A stretch of DNA of 64,000 bases from Akkermansiaceae bacterium (GCA_024233005.1 JACKQE010000010.1:124001-188000); one strand, 5' to 3'; positions 28,501-36,700 are shown, counted from the first letter of the stretch. The notes: a model not told the origin generated them from the sequence alone. Numbers and translations: made by a program.

Positions 28501-28541
28501 GAGTCATCAGACGGTTGAGACTTTCGGTGGCGTGGGGGCAT
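25530..28541 (-). CDS. addB: AddB-like nuclease subunit (PD-(D/E)xK family)
   Basis: 1003 residues. The N-terminal part looks like an inactivated helicase: LLIIVPTKHAGRRLRESL is present but no Walker A GKT is seen. The C-terminal nuclease domain starts with ACPLQFYLKKGLGM (about 716-729) and carries GRIDRIEEH and LRVLDFKTGKTAV (about 860-872). A C-terminal Cys cluster for an iron-sulfur staple, as in Firmicute AddB, is not seen; the protein ends NPCHLLPATP. It is translationally coupled to the addA-like gene. The closest functional parallel would be cluster-less AddB types (inference). Confidence 0.82.
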   Translation of the reverse strand: MPPRHRKSQPSDDSQLELGLLSESVEPTKRPEGPPETNASTAGSSRRLFLGWEEPLLATVSRFLCSGALPGTGPVDLSGLLIIVPTKHAGRRLRESLAIHAAELNTAVLPPRVVTPDFLVNPERLEGKRPASPAEMCAVLMSALLEVDLSHYREVFPVDPVERNADWALRTADELNRARSLLGEGGHTFASALPLLAGAGLEADRWRELARLEQELQRRLRACGLDDPQELRRSLVKAPPELPGTSRIVLAGLSDPIPCMVTALEQLIAQGMRCDILIQAPESLAPLFDGWGRPLTTEWLNREIPIDLKSIHLAANPQEQANLAITWMKPYGNQAPRMVAVGIPDPETIKPFSEALLDLQLNAFDPAGKSLKSHWLTYLLRRLGQLIAVDSFEAAVSLLHCPEVIAAAASQVEAQTGQRPSLTGILVSLDKLAQEHLPGSLGEALEFAGRTPRGRRADAPETAKALHLTLDWLDRQCRLLRRKPLVEGLPEFLAMLFGDRLLDSTNAADEEFADVLGLFTGALESLNVPAFEPLRPLIEAADELDLLLHLLDREAWVPDRRAEDIDLLGWLELSWEDAPHLIITGMNEGLVPESIYGHAFLPDSARKFLGLRHNDTRGARDAFLLTGLMASRKKSGRVDLIFGRTSSAGDPLRPSRLLLACPETELPSRVSALFQDPPAAQLPPPWTRTWQLTPPAPDPDLRIFQSIQVTAFRDYLACPLQFYLKKGLGMNKPQDSKDELDGLQFGNLIHHALETYGTNLEMRDCEDEASIAECLLETLDSQVTAIYGRRLTAPLLVQRESARQRLRWWAACEADNRRQGWRILEVECPLGSDDQPWRIGGLPVHGRIDRIEEHRSGDLRVLDFKTGKTAVRENHIGSIREGAHVPEWARTTALKGNRPGRWTDLQIPLYVLAWQQRHPGRQISGGYGLLGESKAGVKLDLWDDLDAERLNEALTCAEGVVAAILARQFWPPSLYLKYDDFREVFFSNALEAVNPCHLLPATP

Positions 28542-28570
28542 GGTTTGGGCTTGGCAGGGGAGGAGACTGG

Positions 28571-29065
28571 TTACGGATCTTCGCCATGGGTGTCGGACGC
28601 GTACTGCGGATCCTCCTGCATCCGGGTGATGATGGCATCAAGATGGGCAATGTAGCCGTGAACATCCAGATGATCCTCCTCCGGAACTCCCTGCACGGCG
28701 TAGAGCCAGCCGTCCACATAGGTCGAGGAACGAACAATGCAGGCATCCACATCGAGCGCGTCATTTTTCCCGGCAAAGGTCCCCTCCAGCACGCAGAAAA
28801 CATCGCTGGCGGCTTTGAACCCCTCGACATAGCCGATGCGTTGCCCCGGATTGACCGGACTTCCGACCGCGACGTCAAACTGCGCTTCCACCAATTCCCC
28901 AAGCATGCGAGTGGCGAACTTGGTGAATCCGACCCGCCAGAAATCCTCCAGCCCCGGGTTTTCCAATGTGCCGGGGGGCGCCATCCAATAGTGCGAGCGG
29001 GAATAGCGGTAGGAGGAGGGAAAGGATGCGGAGAAGCGGGCGTGTTTGAAGCGGACAAATTCCAT
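28571..29065 (-). CDS. GcvH-like lipoyl-domain protein
   Basis: 164 residues. It aligns with glycine cleavage H protein: YSRSHYWM near 21-28 (where GcvH has 'yt.eHEW'), GFTKFATRMLGELVEAQF (46-63), GYVEGFKAASDVFC (78-91) with the lipoylation Lys84, and STYVDGWLYAV near the end. It differs by an N-terminal extension, F where GcvH often has V/I in 'ESVKA', and a C-terminal tail of about 30 residues. No gcvT, gcvP or lipoate ligase is near; it sits 29 bp upstream of the addB-like gene. It may be a stand-alone lipoyl carrier rather than a glycine-cleavage subunit. Confidence 0.75.
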   Translation of the reverse strand: MEFVRFKHARFSASFPSSYRYSRSHYWMAPPGTLENPGLEDFWRVGFTKFATRMLGELVEAQFDVAVGSPVNPGQRIGYVEGFKAASDVFCVLEGTFAGKNDALDVDACIVRSSTYVDGWLYAVQGVPEEDHLDVHGYIAHLDAIITRMQEDPQYASDTHGEDP

Positions 29066-29278
29066 GGGAATACGGGGACGGTCTCATAGAACCTGCTTTC
29101 CCGCTCCGAGCCAAGGGGATTTTTGGAGCGATTCGGAAGGTTCACCTGATTTTGCAGGGAAGCATAGGCATGGGAGGCGGCCAGGAAAGGATCCTGCCTC
29201 TGCCGGTCGCTGGAAATTCTGCCCAGTCCGCGATTCCGCAGATTGACGGAAAGGGTGTCAGGGCGGCACCATTCGGGC

Positions 29279-30430
29279 ATGCGATCTTTTTTCACAAGTT
29301 TCCTGGCCTTGTTGGGCTTTTGTCCGGCGCTGTCTCTTTTCGCGCAGGCGCCCGTTCCCTCCGCAGCCAGGCTGACGCTCCCTCCCCAAGTGTTTGCTGT
29401 CGAGGGAGCACCGATGAAAATCGATCTGCGCAATACCGTGCTGGCTGCTCCGGAACGTATCGGGGGCTTGGAATTTGAAGTGATCTGTCCGGTCGGTGCT
29501 GTCACAGGACAGCAGTGGAAACTGACCGCCACTTCCGCAGAAGTGGGCACGCATTCGCTGCAGATTTCGGTCAAGGATGCTGCGGGACATCTGCTCGGCA
29601 AGGAAAGGACGACGCTCCGGATTTCCCCGGCGGATTCCGGAAAGGGGGGGAACGCGGCACTTTTGATCCTGGGTGACAGCCTGACTCACGCTTCCCTTTA
29701 CCCCAACGAACTGGCACGCTTGCTCTCCGGGGAGGGCAATCCCACATGGCGCATGCTGGGGACGCATCATCCCGCCGGGGCCGCGGAAGGAGTCTTTCAC
29801 GAAGGCTATGGTGGTTGGACTTGGAATCGCTTTCAAACCCTCTTCGATCCCAAGGCACCCGAGCCCGGTAAAGTCACCAGCAGTCCTTTTTTGTTCCCGC
29901 CCTCCAACGCTGGTGCGGCTCCGGTGTTGGATCTGCCACGCTATTTCAAGGAGCGCTGCGCGGGCCAATTGCCGGACTACCTCATCATCATGCTGGGAAT
30001 CAACGACTGTTTCCGGGCCAATCCTGATGACCTTGCCTCCATCGATTCGACCGTGGATGCGATGCTGAAAGAGGCGGAGACCCTGCTGGCGAAATTCAAG
30101 GCCGCGGCCCCCCAGGCGGACATCGGGCTTTGTCTGACCACGCCCGGAAACGACCGTGACGGAGCCTTCGTGGCCAATTATCAGGACAAATACACCCGCT
30201 GGGGATGGCGACGCATTCAGCACCGCCTCGTGGAACGCCAGATCCAAGCTTTCCGAGGACGAGAAAAGGACCGGATGTTCATCATTCCAACGGAACTGAA
30301 TCTCGATTGCACCGCCGGCTATCCTGAGAACAACGGCGTCCACCCGAATGCGACGGGATACGCGGAAATCGGTTCCTCGATTTATGCCTGGCTGAAAAGC
30401 CGTTTTGCCCTGCGCTCCGCGGGGCGATGA
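29279..30430 (+). CDS. Secreted SGNH/GDSL hydrolase
   Basis: 383 residues from the ATG at 29279; the signal peptide ends near SLFAQ. An N-terminal beta-rich domain of about 120 residues precedes the SGNH domain. Block I is ILGDSLTHASLYP with the nucleophile Ser, block III is IIMLGINDCF, and block V is NGVHPNATGYAEI with the catalytic His. Members deacylate carbohydrates or lipids. Substrate is unknown, but in this glycan-oriented neighbourhood an acetyl-sugar esterase is plausible. Confidence 0.8.
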   Translation: MRSFFTSFLALLGFCPALSLFAQAPVPSAARLTLPPQVFAVEGAPMKIDLRNTVLAAPERIGGLEFEVICPVGAVTGQQWKLTATSAEVGTHSLQISVKDAAGHLLGKERTTLRISPADSGKGGNAALLILGDSLTHASLYPNELARLLSGEGNPTWRMLGTHHPAGAAEGVFHEGYGGWTWNRFQTLFDPKAPEPGKVTSSPFLFPPSNAGAAPVLDLPRYFKERCAGQLPDYLIIMLGINDCFRANPDDLASIDSTVDAMLKEAETLLAKFKAAAPQADIGLCLTTPGNDRDGAFVANYQDKYTRWGWRRIQHRLVERQIQAFRGREKDRMFIIPTELNLDCTAGYPENNGVHPNATGYAEIGSSIYAWLKSRFALRSAGR

Positions 30431-30473
30431 AATCCCGGTGGGGGGTGTGGAATCTCAGGCGACCTTCTGAAAC

Positions 30474-31607
30474 TTACGGCACGGGGGCGGCTTCCGCTGT
30501 TCCTGGCGGGACAGAAGCCGGAGTCGGTTTGGGGGGAGGGGAAGGAGCCACGGCGGGAGCGCTTGAGACGGGTTTGGGAACAGGGGTGACCGCCGGCGGA
30601 GCCGGACGCAGGGCCGGAGCGGCTCCGACCGCCGCCGCGTCTGGTCGGACCACTCCCGATTCGTCTTTCAAGTAACGGAAAAGCTCGCTGTCGGTGGTCA
30701 GAATGAGAGTGCTTTTCTCTCCGAGGATCGCCTTGTAGGTGTCCATGGTTTTGACGAAGGCATACAGTTCCTGGGCGGCGGGACTAGCGTTGTAAGCTTT
30801 GGCGTAAATTTCCGTGGCTTTGGCGTCGGCTTCCCCCTGCACTTCCTGGACCTTTTTGTAAGCTTCGGATTCAATCCGGAAGAGTTCCTTGTCGCGGCTG
30901 CCGAGAATCTTGGCGGCTTCCCCGGCACCTTCGGACCGGTAGCGGTCGGCGATTTGTTCCCGTTCGCTGACCATCCGTGAGTAAATCTGGGCACTGACCC
31001 GGCTGGTGTAGTTGAGGCGTTTGAAGCGGAAATCGAGCAACTCGATTCCCAACTCCTTGATTTTGGGGGCGGCGACCTGAACGACCATCTGTTCGATGGC
31101 CGGGCGCCCCAGTTTGACTTCGGTTTTGTTTCCGGCCATGGTTCCGGCGAGGGCCAGCTCCGGATTGCCGGGGAGAACTCCCTTGGTGGTGCGAACCAGT
31201 TCGATGAGTTCGTGACGCGCCACAACGGAGCGGGTTTCGCCTCCGATCAAGTCGTTGAGCCGACTTTGGGCCGTCCGCTCATCCCGCAAGCTCGTGAAGT
31301 AGGCCTTGGGATCAGATATTCGCCAACGGGCGAAGGCATCCACCACCAAATACACTTTCTCCTTGGTGGCCATTTCCGTGGAAGGGCCATCCCACTCGAG
31401 AATGCGTTTTTCAAACACATTGGCCTGCTGGATGAACGGCATCTTGAAGTGCAGGCCGGGCTCGGTGATGGGCTCCCCGATGATCTTGCCAAACTGGGTC
31501 AGGATGACCTGTTCGGATTCGGACACTGAGTAGAGGGACGTCGCGATGAAGCCACCGAGAATGAGGGCCGCGACGATGAGGACGGAACGTTTTGGAGACA
31601 TGGGCAA
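30474..31607 (-). CDS. hflC: HflC-like SPFH protein (FtsH protease modulator)
   Basis: 377 residues. It has an N-terminal membrane anchor (RSVLIVAALILGGFIATSLY) and then the SPFH/band 7 domain (VSESEQVILTQFGKIIGEP, LHFKMPFIQQANVFEKRIL, LLDFRFKRLNY). A helical region follows (ADRYRSEGAGEAAKILGSRD), and then a Pro/Ala-rich tail of about 50 residues that is unusual for HflC. In E. coli HflC with HflK forms a large membrane cage around FtsH and limits its proteolysis. The gene lies 15 bp downstream of hflK. Confidence 0.87.
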   Translation of the reverse strand: MPMSPKRSVLIVAALILGGFIATSLYSVSESEQVILTQFGKIIGEPITEPGLHFKMPFIQQANVFEKRILEWDGPSTEMATKEKVYLVVDAFARWRISDPKAYFTSLRDERTAQSRLNDLIGGETRSVVARHELIELVRTTKGVLPGNPELALAGTMAGNKTEVKLGRPAIEQMVVQVAAPKIKELGIELLDFRFKRLNYTSRVSAQIYSRMVSEREQIADRYRSEGAGEAAKILGSRDKELFRIESEAYKKVQEVQGEADAKATEIYAKAYNASPAAQELYAFVKTMDTYKAILGEKSTLILTTDSELFRYLKDESGVVRPDAAAVGAAPALRPAPPAVTPVPKPVSSAPAVAPSPPPKPTPASVPPGTAEAAPVP

Positions 31608-31622
31608 AATGAGGTGGAAGAA

Positions 31623-32597
31623 TTACTTTCCGTTTGGCAACTGGAGCATGGGCAGGAAATTGCGAGCGTCTTCATCAATGATGACGGTCTTGTCGAGCCC
31701 GGGGATAACTTCCTGCACCGTCTCAAGGAAAATGCGGCGTCGGGTCACTTCCGGAGCTTTTTCGTATTCCTTGAGCAGCGCGGTGAATCGGGATCCGTCG
31801 CCTTCGGCTTCGTTGACGCGCTTCAAGGCATAGCCTTCGGCGGCGCTGATTTTTTGTTCGGCTTCCCCGGCGGCCTTCGGAATCACCTTGTTGTAGTCAC
31901 CGTTGGCCTGGTTGATCATCTGCTCGCGTTCCTGCTGCGCCCGGTTCACTTCATCGAAACTATCCTGAACCGGTTTGGGAGGATTGACGTTTTTCAATTG
32001 GACGGTATCGATCCGAAGGCCCAGATCTAGAGTCGTGACGACATCGCGGAGTCGCGCACCGACTTCGGTTTCAATATCCTGTCGCCCCGTGGTCAGCACG
32101 GCGTCCACAGTGCGGTCCCCAACGACCTCCCGCACGGCCGCCTCACTGAGGTCGCGCAGGGTGACTTCGGGATTCCGGACGTGGAAAAGATACGTTTTGG
32201 AATTGTCAATGTGGTATTGGACAATCCATTCGACTTCGGCCGCACTGAGATCTCCGGTGACCATGTTTTTCTCGGCTTCGGGATCCTCCGGTGGTTGGAA
32301 GGGGTTGGTGTTGTCGTATGTTTGGAAGCCGAATTCCAGTTTCAACTGCCGTTGCACGGGAACGATGGTGACCATGTCCACTCCGAACGGGATCTTGAAA
32401 CGGAGCCCGGGCATCTGGGTGTCAATGTGTTTGCCAAAGCGCTGCAAGACCGCCTCCGAGTCCGCCGGCACGGAGTAAACTCCGGTCGCGATGAAAATAA
32501 TGAGGAGTAGTCCCGCCACAATGAGCGGGAGACGACCCAACAGGGAGCGCGCTCCTGAGGAGACGTCAATGACAGTACGTTTTGGATTGGTGGCCAC
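31623..32597 (-). CDS. hflK: HflK-like SPFH protein (FtsH protease modulator)
   Basis: 324 residues. A single N-terminal membrane segment (LPLIVAGLLLIIFIATGVYS) is followed by the SPFH domain: ADSEAVLQRFGKHIDTQMPG, LRFKIPFGVDMVTIVPVQ, and ERIQ-like QREREQ region NRAQQEREQMINQANGDYNK. The C-terminal coiled region matches HflK, though it lacks the Gly-rich N-terminus of the E. coli protein. It is first in the hflK-hflC pair and divergent from the sulfatase gene across 255 bp. Confidence 0.87.
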   Translation of the reverse strand: MATNPKRTVIDVSSGARSLLGRLPLIVAGLLLIIFIATGVYSVPADSEAVLQRFGKHIDTQMPGLRFKIPFGVDMVTIVPVQRQLKLEFGFQTYDNTNPFQPPEDPEAEKNMVTGDLSAAEVEWIVQYHIDNSKTYLFHVRNPEVTLRDLSEAAVREVVGDRTVDAVLTTGRQDIETEVGARLRDVVTTLDLGLRIDTVQLKNVNPPKPVQDSFDEVNRAQQEREQMINQANGDYNKVIPKAAGEAEQKISAAEGYALKRVNEAEGDGSRFTALLKEYEKAPEVTRRRIFLETVQEVIPGLDKTVIIDEDARNFLPMLQLPNGK

Positions 32598-32852
32598 GAG
32601 CGGGTGGAGAAAGGTTGAACTTCCATACGATGGTGGTCTTTCCCGTCATGACAAGGTTCTTTTTGGAAGTTCCGTCGGTAGACCGCCCGATTCGTTGGAT
32701 ACCGCGGGCAATTCTCGGATGTTCCGGTAAACCATCCCCTCCCGGATTGGCCTTCCAGAGCTCCCGGGATCCGCCTCGGGGGCGCATATCCGGGCCGTTT
32801 TCGACAGGCAATTTCTTTGGACAAGATCCGCCGCCAACGGGATAATGCCCCC

Positions 32853-34337
32853 ATGCCCCGCCTGATCCACTGTTTGTATTTTTGTGCCGGAATGCTGTTT
32901 GTTCCAATATTGGCATCGGCGGCAGAGCGGCCTAACTTTATTTTCTTCCTCGCGGATGATCTTGGATTCAACGATGTCGGGTTCAACAATCCGGATTCAT
33001 TTTATGAGACTCCGCACCTCGACCAACTGGCGGATTCCGGAACGGTGTTCACCGATTTTTATGCCGCCTGCCAGGTGTGTTCTCCGACCCGGGCCAGCAT
33101 CATGACGGGCAAATACCCGGCGCGTCTCAAGACGACAAACTTTTTCAGCGGCAAGCGTCCCGGCACCTTCGAGCCGGCTTTCTTCGAGGAGCACCTGGCA
33201 TTGGAGGAGACCACGGTGGCCGAGGCCCTTCGGGAAGGAGGTTACCAGACCTATTTTGCCGGAAAGTGGCATCTTGGCCCCAAAGGATATGAACCTGAAC
33301 TGCAGGGCTTTGACATCAACCGGGGTGGGGGAGTCAATGGCGCTCCGCGGAGTTATTTTGCCCCCTACAAAAACATTGATGCTTTGAAAGATGGCCCCGA
33401 AGGGGAATACCTGACGAACCGGCTTGCCGGAGAATCCGAGACTTTTTTGCGGCAGGCCGCCAAATCTGGAAAACCCTTCCTGCTGTATCACTCCTTTTAC
33501 GGAGTCCATACCCCGCTGCAGGCGCCCGAAGCCCTTGTCGAAAAGTACCGGAAGAAGGCCGAAAAATTGGGACTGACTTCGGACGATGGGCGCTTCGAAA
33601 GCGGGCATGAGGCGCAAGTCTGGCCCGAAACCAAAGATCCCCGGGTGGTCCGCATTCGTCAGGATCATGCCGTCTATGCCGCCATGGTGGAAAGTCTGGA
33701 CACCGCGGTTGGACGCATTCTCAAGACTCTCGAAGAGTCCGGGGCCGCAGGGGATACCGTGGTTGTCTTCATGTCGGACAATGGAGGGTTGTCCACTTCC
33801 GAGGGCTTGCCCACCTCAAATGTCCCACTCCGGGGCGGCAAGGGATGGATGTATGATGGCGGGATCCGCGAGCCCATGGTGGTGCGCTGGCCGGGAGTGA
33901 CCCGACCGGGAACCCGCTGCAATGTGCCGCTCATCAGCACGGATTTTTACCCGACGATGCTCGAGATGGCGGGACTTGAATCCCGTCCCGACCAGCACGT
34001 CGACGGCATGAGCTTCGTTCCCTTGCTGCGCAATCCGTTCGCCAAGTTTGAACGGGGGCCGATTTTCTGGCATTATCCCCATTACTCCAATCAGGGCGGG
34101 TTTCCTGCCAGCGCGGTCCGCTTGGGGAACCACAAATTGATTCAAAATTTGGAGGACGGCTCCATTGAACTCTACAACCTGGAGGAAGACCTCCGCGAAC
34201 ACAACAATCTCGAGCAGTTGGAAACCGACTCCGTCAAGGAACTGCTCGGCACCCTGAATGCCTGGCGTCGCCAGATCGGCGCTGCGCCGCTCCAGAAAAA
34301 CAAAAGGACCGGCGCGACCCCGCCGGTCCTTTGGTGA
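32853..34337 (+). CDS. Secreted formylglycine-dependent sulfatase
   Basis: 494 residues from the ATG at 32853, with a signal peptide ending near ASAAE. The metal-binding start is NFIFFLADDLGFNDVG. The active-site signature CSPTRAS at 76-82 supplies the Cys converted to formylglycine. GKWHLG and VVVFMSDNGGLS supply other conserved residues. It is an S1-family arylsulfatase, expected to desulfate polysaccharides in the periplasm. Its 3' end overlaps a strong hairpin that terminates the convergent operon. No maturation enzyme (FGE or anSME) is in the window. Confidence 0.9.
   Translation: MPRLIHCLYFCAGMLFVPILASAAERPNFIFFLADDLGFNDVGFNNPDSFYETPHLDQLADSGTVFTDFYAACQVCSPTRASIMTGKYPARLKTTNFFSGKRPGTFEPAFFEEHLALEETTVAEALREGGYQTYFAGKWHLGPKGYEPELQGFDINRGGGVNGAPRSYFAPYKNIDALKDGPEGEYLTNRLAGESETFLRQAAKSGKPFLLYHSFYGVHTPLQAPEALVEKYRKKAEKLGLTSDDGRFESGHEAQVWPETKDPRVVRIRQDHAVYAAMVESLDTAVGRILKTLEESGAAGDTVVVFMSDNGGLSTSEGLPTSNVPLRGGKGWMYDGGIREPMVVRWPGVTRPGTRCNVPLISTDFYPTMLEMAGLESRPDQHVDGMSFVPLLRNPFAKFERGPIFWHYPHYSNQGGFPASAVRLGNHKLIQNLEDGSIELYNLEEDLREHNNLEQLETDSVKELLGTLNAWRRQIGAAPLQKNKRTGATPPVLW
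34303..34332 (-). terminator. Intrinsic terminator for the minus-strand run, inside the sulfatase 3' end
   Basis: A perfect 12-bp stem, aaaggaccggcg (34303-34314) with cgccggtccttt (34321-34332), and a 6-nt loop. Read on the minus strand it is followed by a T-rich tract (ttttgttttt), as in a Rho-independent terminator. It would end the operon finishing with the Gfo/Idh/MocA gene at 34432. On the plus strand it encodes the last residues of the sulfatase and has only a short T run. Confidence 0.75.
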
Positions 34338-34431
34338 TCCCTTCCCGCTGAAGCGAAAAGGGATCGAGCGCGGACTGAACCGTTCATCCGCCGACGCTGC
34401 CGACGCTGATCGTCGGAAAGACCGTTTCAGG

Positions 34432-35562
34432 TCAACGGGAGAACGTCTCTTCCGGAAGGCGCACGATTTCCCCGCCTTTGAGCGCGGATTCGTGGGCGAG
34501 GATGCCGGTGCAGGTCCAGTTGGCACTCTGACGGGCATTCGGCCAAGGATCGCGGCCTTCCCGGAGGGCGGAAAGGAATTCGTGGGCAAGGTGCGGGTGG
34601 GATCCACCATGGCCCGCTCCTTGGAGAAAGCTGAGGTGCTGATGATCCTCCTCATTGTAAACGCCGGCCCGGGTGAACGAGGCGATTTCCGGTGGAAGCA
34701 GATGTCCAAAATCGGGGCACTTCACTTCCTCTGGAATTTCCGGCTCGGGACGTTTGGCGGTATGGAGAATCAACGGATGTCCTTCGATCAACGGCCACTC
34801 CACGGAACGCTTCGAGCCATAGACATCGATGCTTTCGCGGTATTGCCGGGCGGTGTCGAAAAGAGAGCGGTAAATGCGGGCGCTGAGATCGGAGTCCCGC
34901 ATTTTGATGTGGGTGGTTTCCACGGCGAAGGGGGAATTGTAGTGGGCGTGCAGTTCCTCCCGGATCGTGCCGGAGGCAAAGCAGGAGACATATTCGGCAT
35001 CCTTGCGGGGCAGTCCCAGCACGGGGCCAACACAGTGGGTCGCATAATGCATCGGCGGAAGACCGGGCCAATAATTCGGCCATCCATCCATGTCCTGTTG
35101 ATGACTCGCCTGCAGAAACTGGATCCGCCCCAGTTCGCCGCGCTGATAAAGATCCTTCATGTAGAGGAACTCACGGCTGTAGACCACGGTCTCCATCATC
35201 ATGTATTTCAGTCCGGTCTCCTCGCAGGTCCGGATGATTTCGAGACATTCGGCCACGGAAGTGGCCATGGGCACCGTGCAGGCAACGTGTTTGCCAGCCC
35301 GGAGCGCTTTGAGGGCCTGTCCGGCATGGTCGGGAATGGGCGTGTTGATGTGGACGGCATCAATTTCCGGATCCTCCAACAGGGCGTCGTAGTCCTGGTA
35401 ACGCTTGGCAATGCCATACTGGTCACCCACTTCATCGAGCCCGGCCTGACCACGGCGGCAGATCGCGGCCATGTTGGCCCAGGGGTGACGTTGATAAATG
35501 GGGATGAACTCGGCACCGAAACCGAGGCCGATAATCGCGATGTTGATGGGGCGGTTGATCAT
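34432..35562 (-). CDS. Gfo/Idh/MocA-family oxidoreductase
   Basis: 376 residues from the ATG at 35562. The NAD-binding fold is clear: INIAIIGLGFGAEFIPIYQ (Rossmann GxGxxA/G), then AAICRR, and IDAVHINTPIPDHAGQALKA. In place of the EKP motif whose Lys is catalytic in most members, it has HVACTVPMATS. The C-terminal domain follows (YMMMETVVYSREFLYMKDLY). The family oxidises or epimerises sugars and inositols. It lies 22 bp downstream of moxR and is last in the run, before the terminator at 34303. The altered motif makes the reaction uncertain. Confidence 0.83.
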   Translation of the reverse strand: MINRPINIAIIGLGFGAEFIPIYQRHPWANMAAICRRGQAGLDEVGDQYGIAKRYQDYDALLEDPEIDAVHINTPIPDHAGQALKALRAGKHVACTVPMATSVAECLEIIRTCEETGLKYMMMETVVYSREFLYMKDLYQRGELGRIQFLQASHQQDMDGWPNYWPGLPPMHYATHCVGPVLGLPRKDAEYVSCFASGTIREELHAHYNSPFAVETTHIKMRDSDLSARIYRSLFDTARQYRESIDVYGSKRSVEWPLIEGHPLILHTAKRPEPEIPEEVKCPDFGHLLPPEIASFTRAGVYNEEDHQHLSFLQGAGHGGSHPHLAHEFLSALREGRDPWPNARQSANWTCTGILAHESALKGGEIVRLPEETFSR

Positions 35563-35584
35563 GGGAAAGGGTAAAAAAACGGGG

Positions 35585-36589
35585 TCATTCCTCGTTGAGT
35601 TCCTTGACAAGGCGCGCCACCACTTGGCGGCTGTCGATGCCATCGCTCTCCGCGGTGAAAGTCGTGATGACCCGGTGACGCAGCACCGGTTCGGCGATGG
35701 CGACAATGTCCTCCTGGCCGACCATGTAGCGTCCGTGCAAAGCGCAACGGGCTTTGGCGCCAAGAACGAGATACTGCACCGCACGGGGGCCGGCTCCCCA
35801 TCCTACCAGCGGGCGGACCCACTCGGGGGTCAGTTCATCGGCCGGCCGCGTTCTGCGCACCAGATCCACCGCAAAAGAGTAGATGTGTTCGGGAACGGGA
35901 ACGCGACGGACCAGTTCTTGGAAGGCGATGACCTTGTCGGCATGGATGATGTGGTCGAGCCGCGGCAACGAGGCCCCGGTGGTGGTGCGGGCAATGGCAA
36001 TTTCTTCCTCGCGGGATGGATAATCGACCCCGATCATGAACATGAAACGGTCCAATTGGGCTTCGGGCAGCGGGTAGGTGCCTTCCTGTTCGATGGGATT
36101 CTGCGTCGCCAAAACAAAGAACGGCGGCTCCAAGGTATAGGTCCGCCCCGCGATGGTCACCTTGTGCTCCTGCATGGCCTCGAGCATTGCGGCCTGGGTT
36201 TTGGACGGGGCGCGGTTGATTTCATCGGCCAGCACGATATTTGCGAAGACGGGCCCCTTGATGAATTCGAACTCGCGCCGTCCTCCCTGTCCTTCCTGGA
36301 GGATGTCGGTGCCGGTGATGTCCATCGGCATCAGATCCGGGGTAAATTGAATGCGGCTGAAAGAGAGGGACATCGTCTCGGCGAGTCGGCTGATCAGCAA
36401 TGTCTTGGCAAGGCCGGGAACGCCCATCAGGAGGGCATGTCCGCGGGCGAATAGACAAATTGCCAACTGTTCGATGACATTGCTCTGGCCCACGATGATT
36501 TTTGCCAATTCCTTCGACATGCGTTCATAGACGGCGCGCAGTTCATCGATGGCGGCGACATCGTCTTGAGGAAGGGGGGATTGGGACAT
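35585..36589 (-). CDS. MoxR-family AAA+ ATPase
   Basis: 334 residues from the ATG at 36589. Walker A is GVPGLAKT (56-63). Other AAA+ parts are IVGQSNVIEQL, ANIVLADEINRAPSKTQAAM (Walker B), QEHKVTIAGRTYTL, and ATQNPIEQEGTYPLPEAQLD (sensor 1 region). MoxR ATPases act with vWA/DUF58 partners in complex assembly. In many relatives the DUF58, SpoIIM and RDD genes adjoin; here they lie at 19-22 kb. The gene is between purT and the Gfo/Idh/MocA gene. Confidence 0.9.
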   Translation of the reverse strand: MSQSPLPQDDVAAIDELRAVYERMSKELAKIIVGQSNVIEQLAICLFARGHALLMGVPGLAKTLLISRLAETMSLSFSRIQFTPDLMPMDITGTDILQEGQGGRREFEFIKGPVFANIVLADEINRAPSKTQAAMLEAMQEHKVTIAGRTYTLEPPFFVLATQNPIEQEGTYPLPEAQLDRFMFMIGVDYPSREEEIAIARTTTGASLPRLDHIIHADKVIAFQELVRRVPVPEHIYSFAVDLVRRTRPADELTPEWVRPLVGWGAGPRAVQYLVLGAKARCALHGRYMVGQEDIVAIAEPVLRHRVITTFTAESDGIDSRQVVARLVKELNEE

Positions 36590-36700
36590 GATGGAAAGAT
36601 TCAGTAAAGCGAAGCCACAACGAGGAAATCTGGATGGCTCGGCGACATTAACGCCAAAAGCCGCATTCTGAAGCAAGAAATTTCGACCGCCAGCGGGAAA

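Noticed and set aside
28507..29601. 364-codon minus-strand frame overlapping the GcvH-like and SGNH genes
   Set aside because: The translation is Pro/Ser/Arg-rich and covers two genes with clear family motifs in other frames. It is a shadow.
35498..36454. 318-codon plus-strand frame across moxR
   Set aside because: MoxR Walker A and B are intact on the minus strand; this frame is a shadow.
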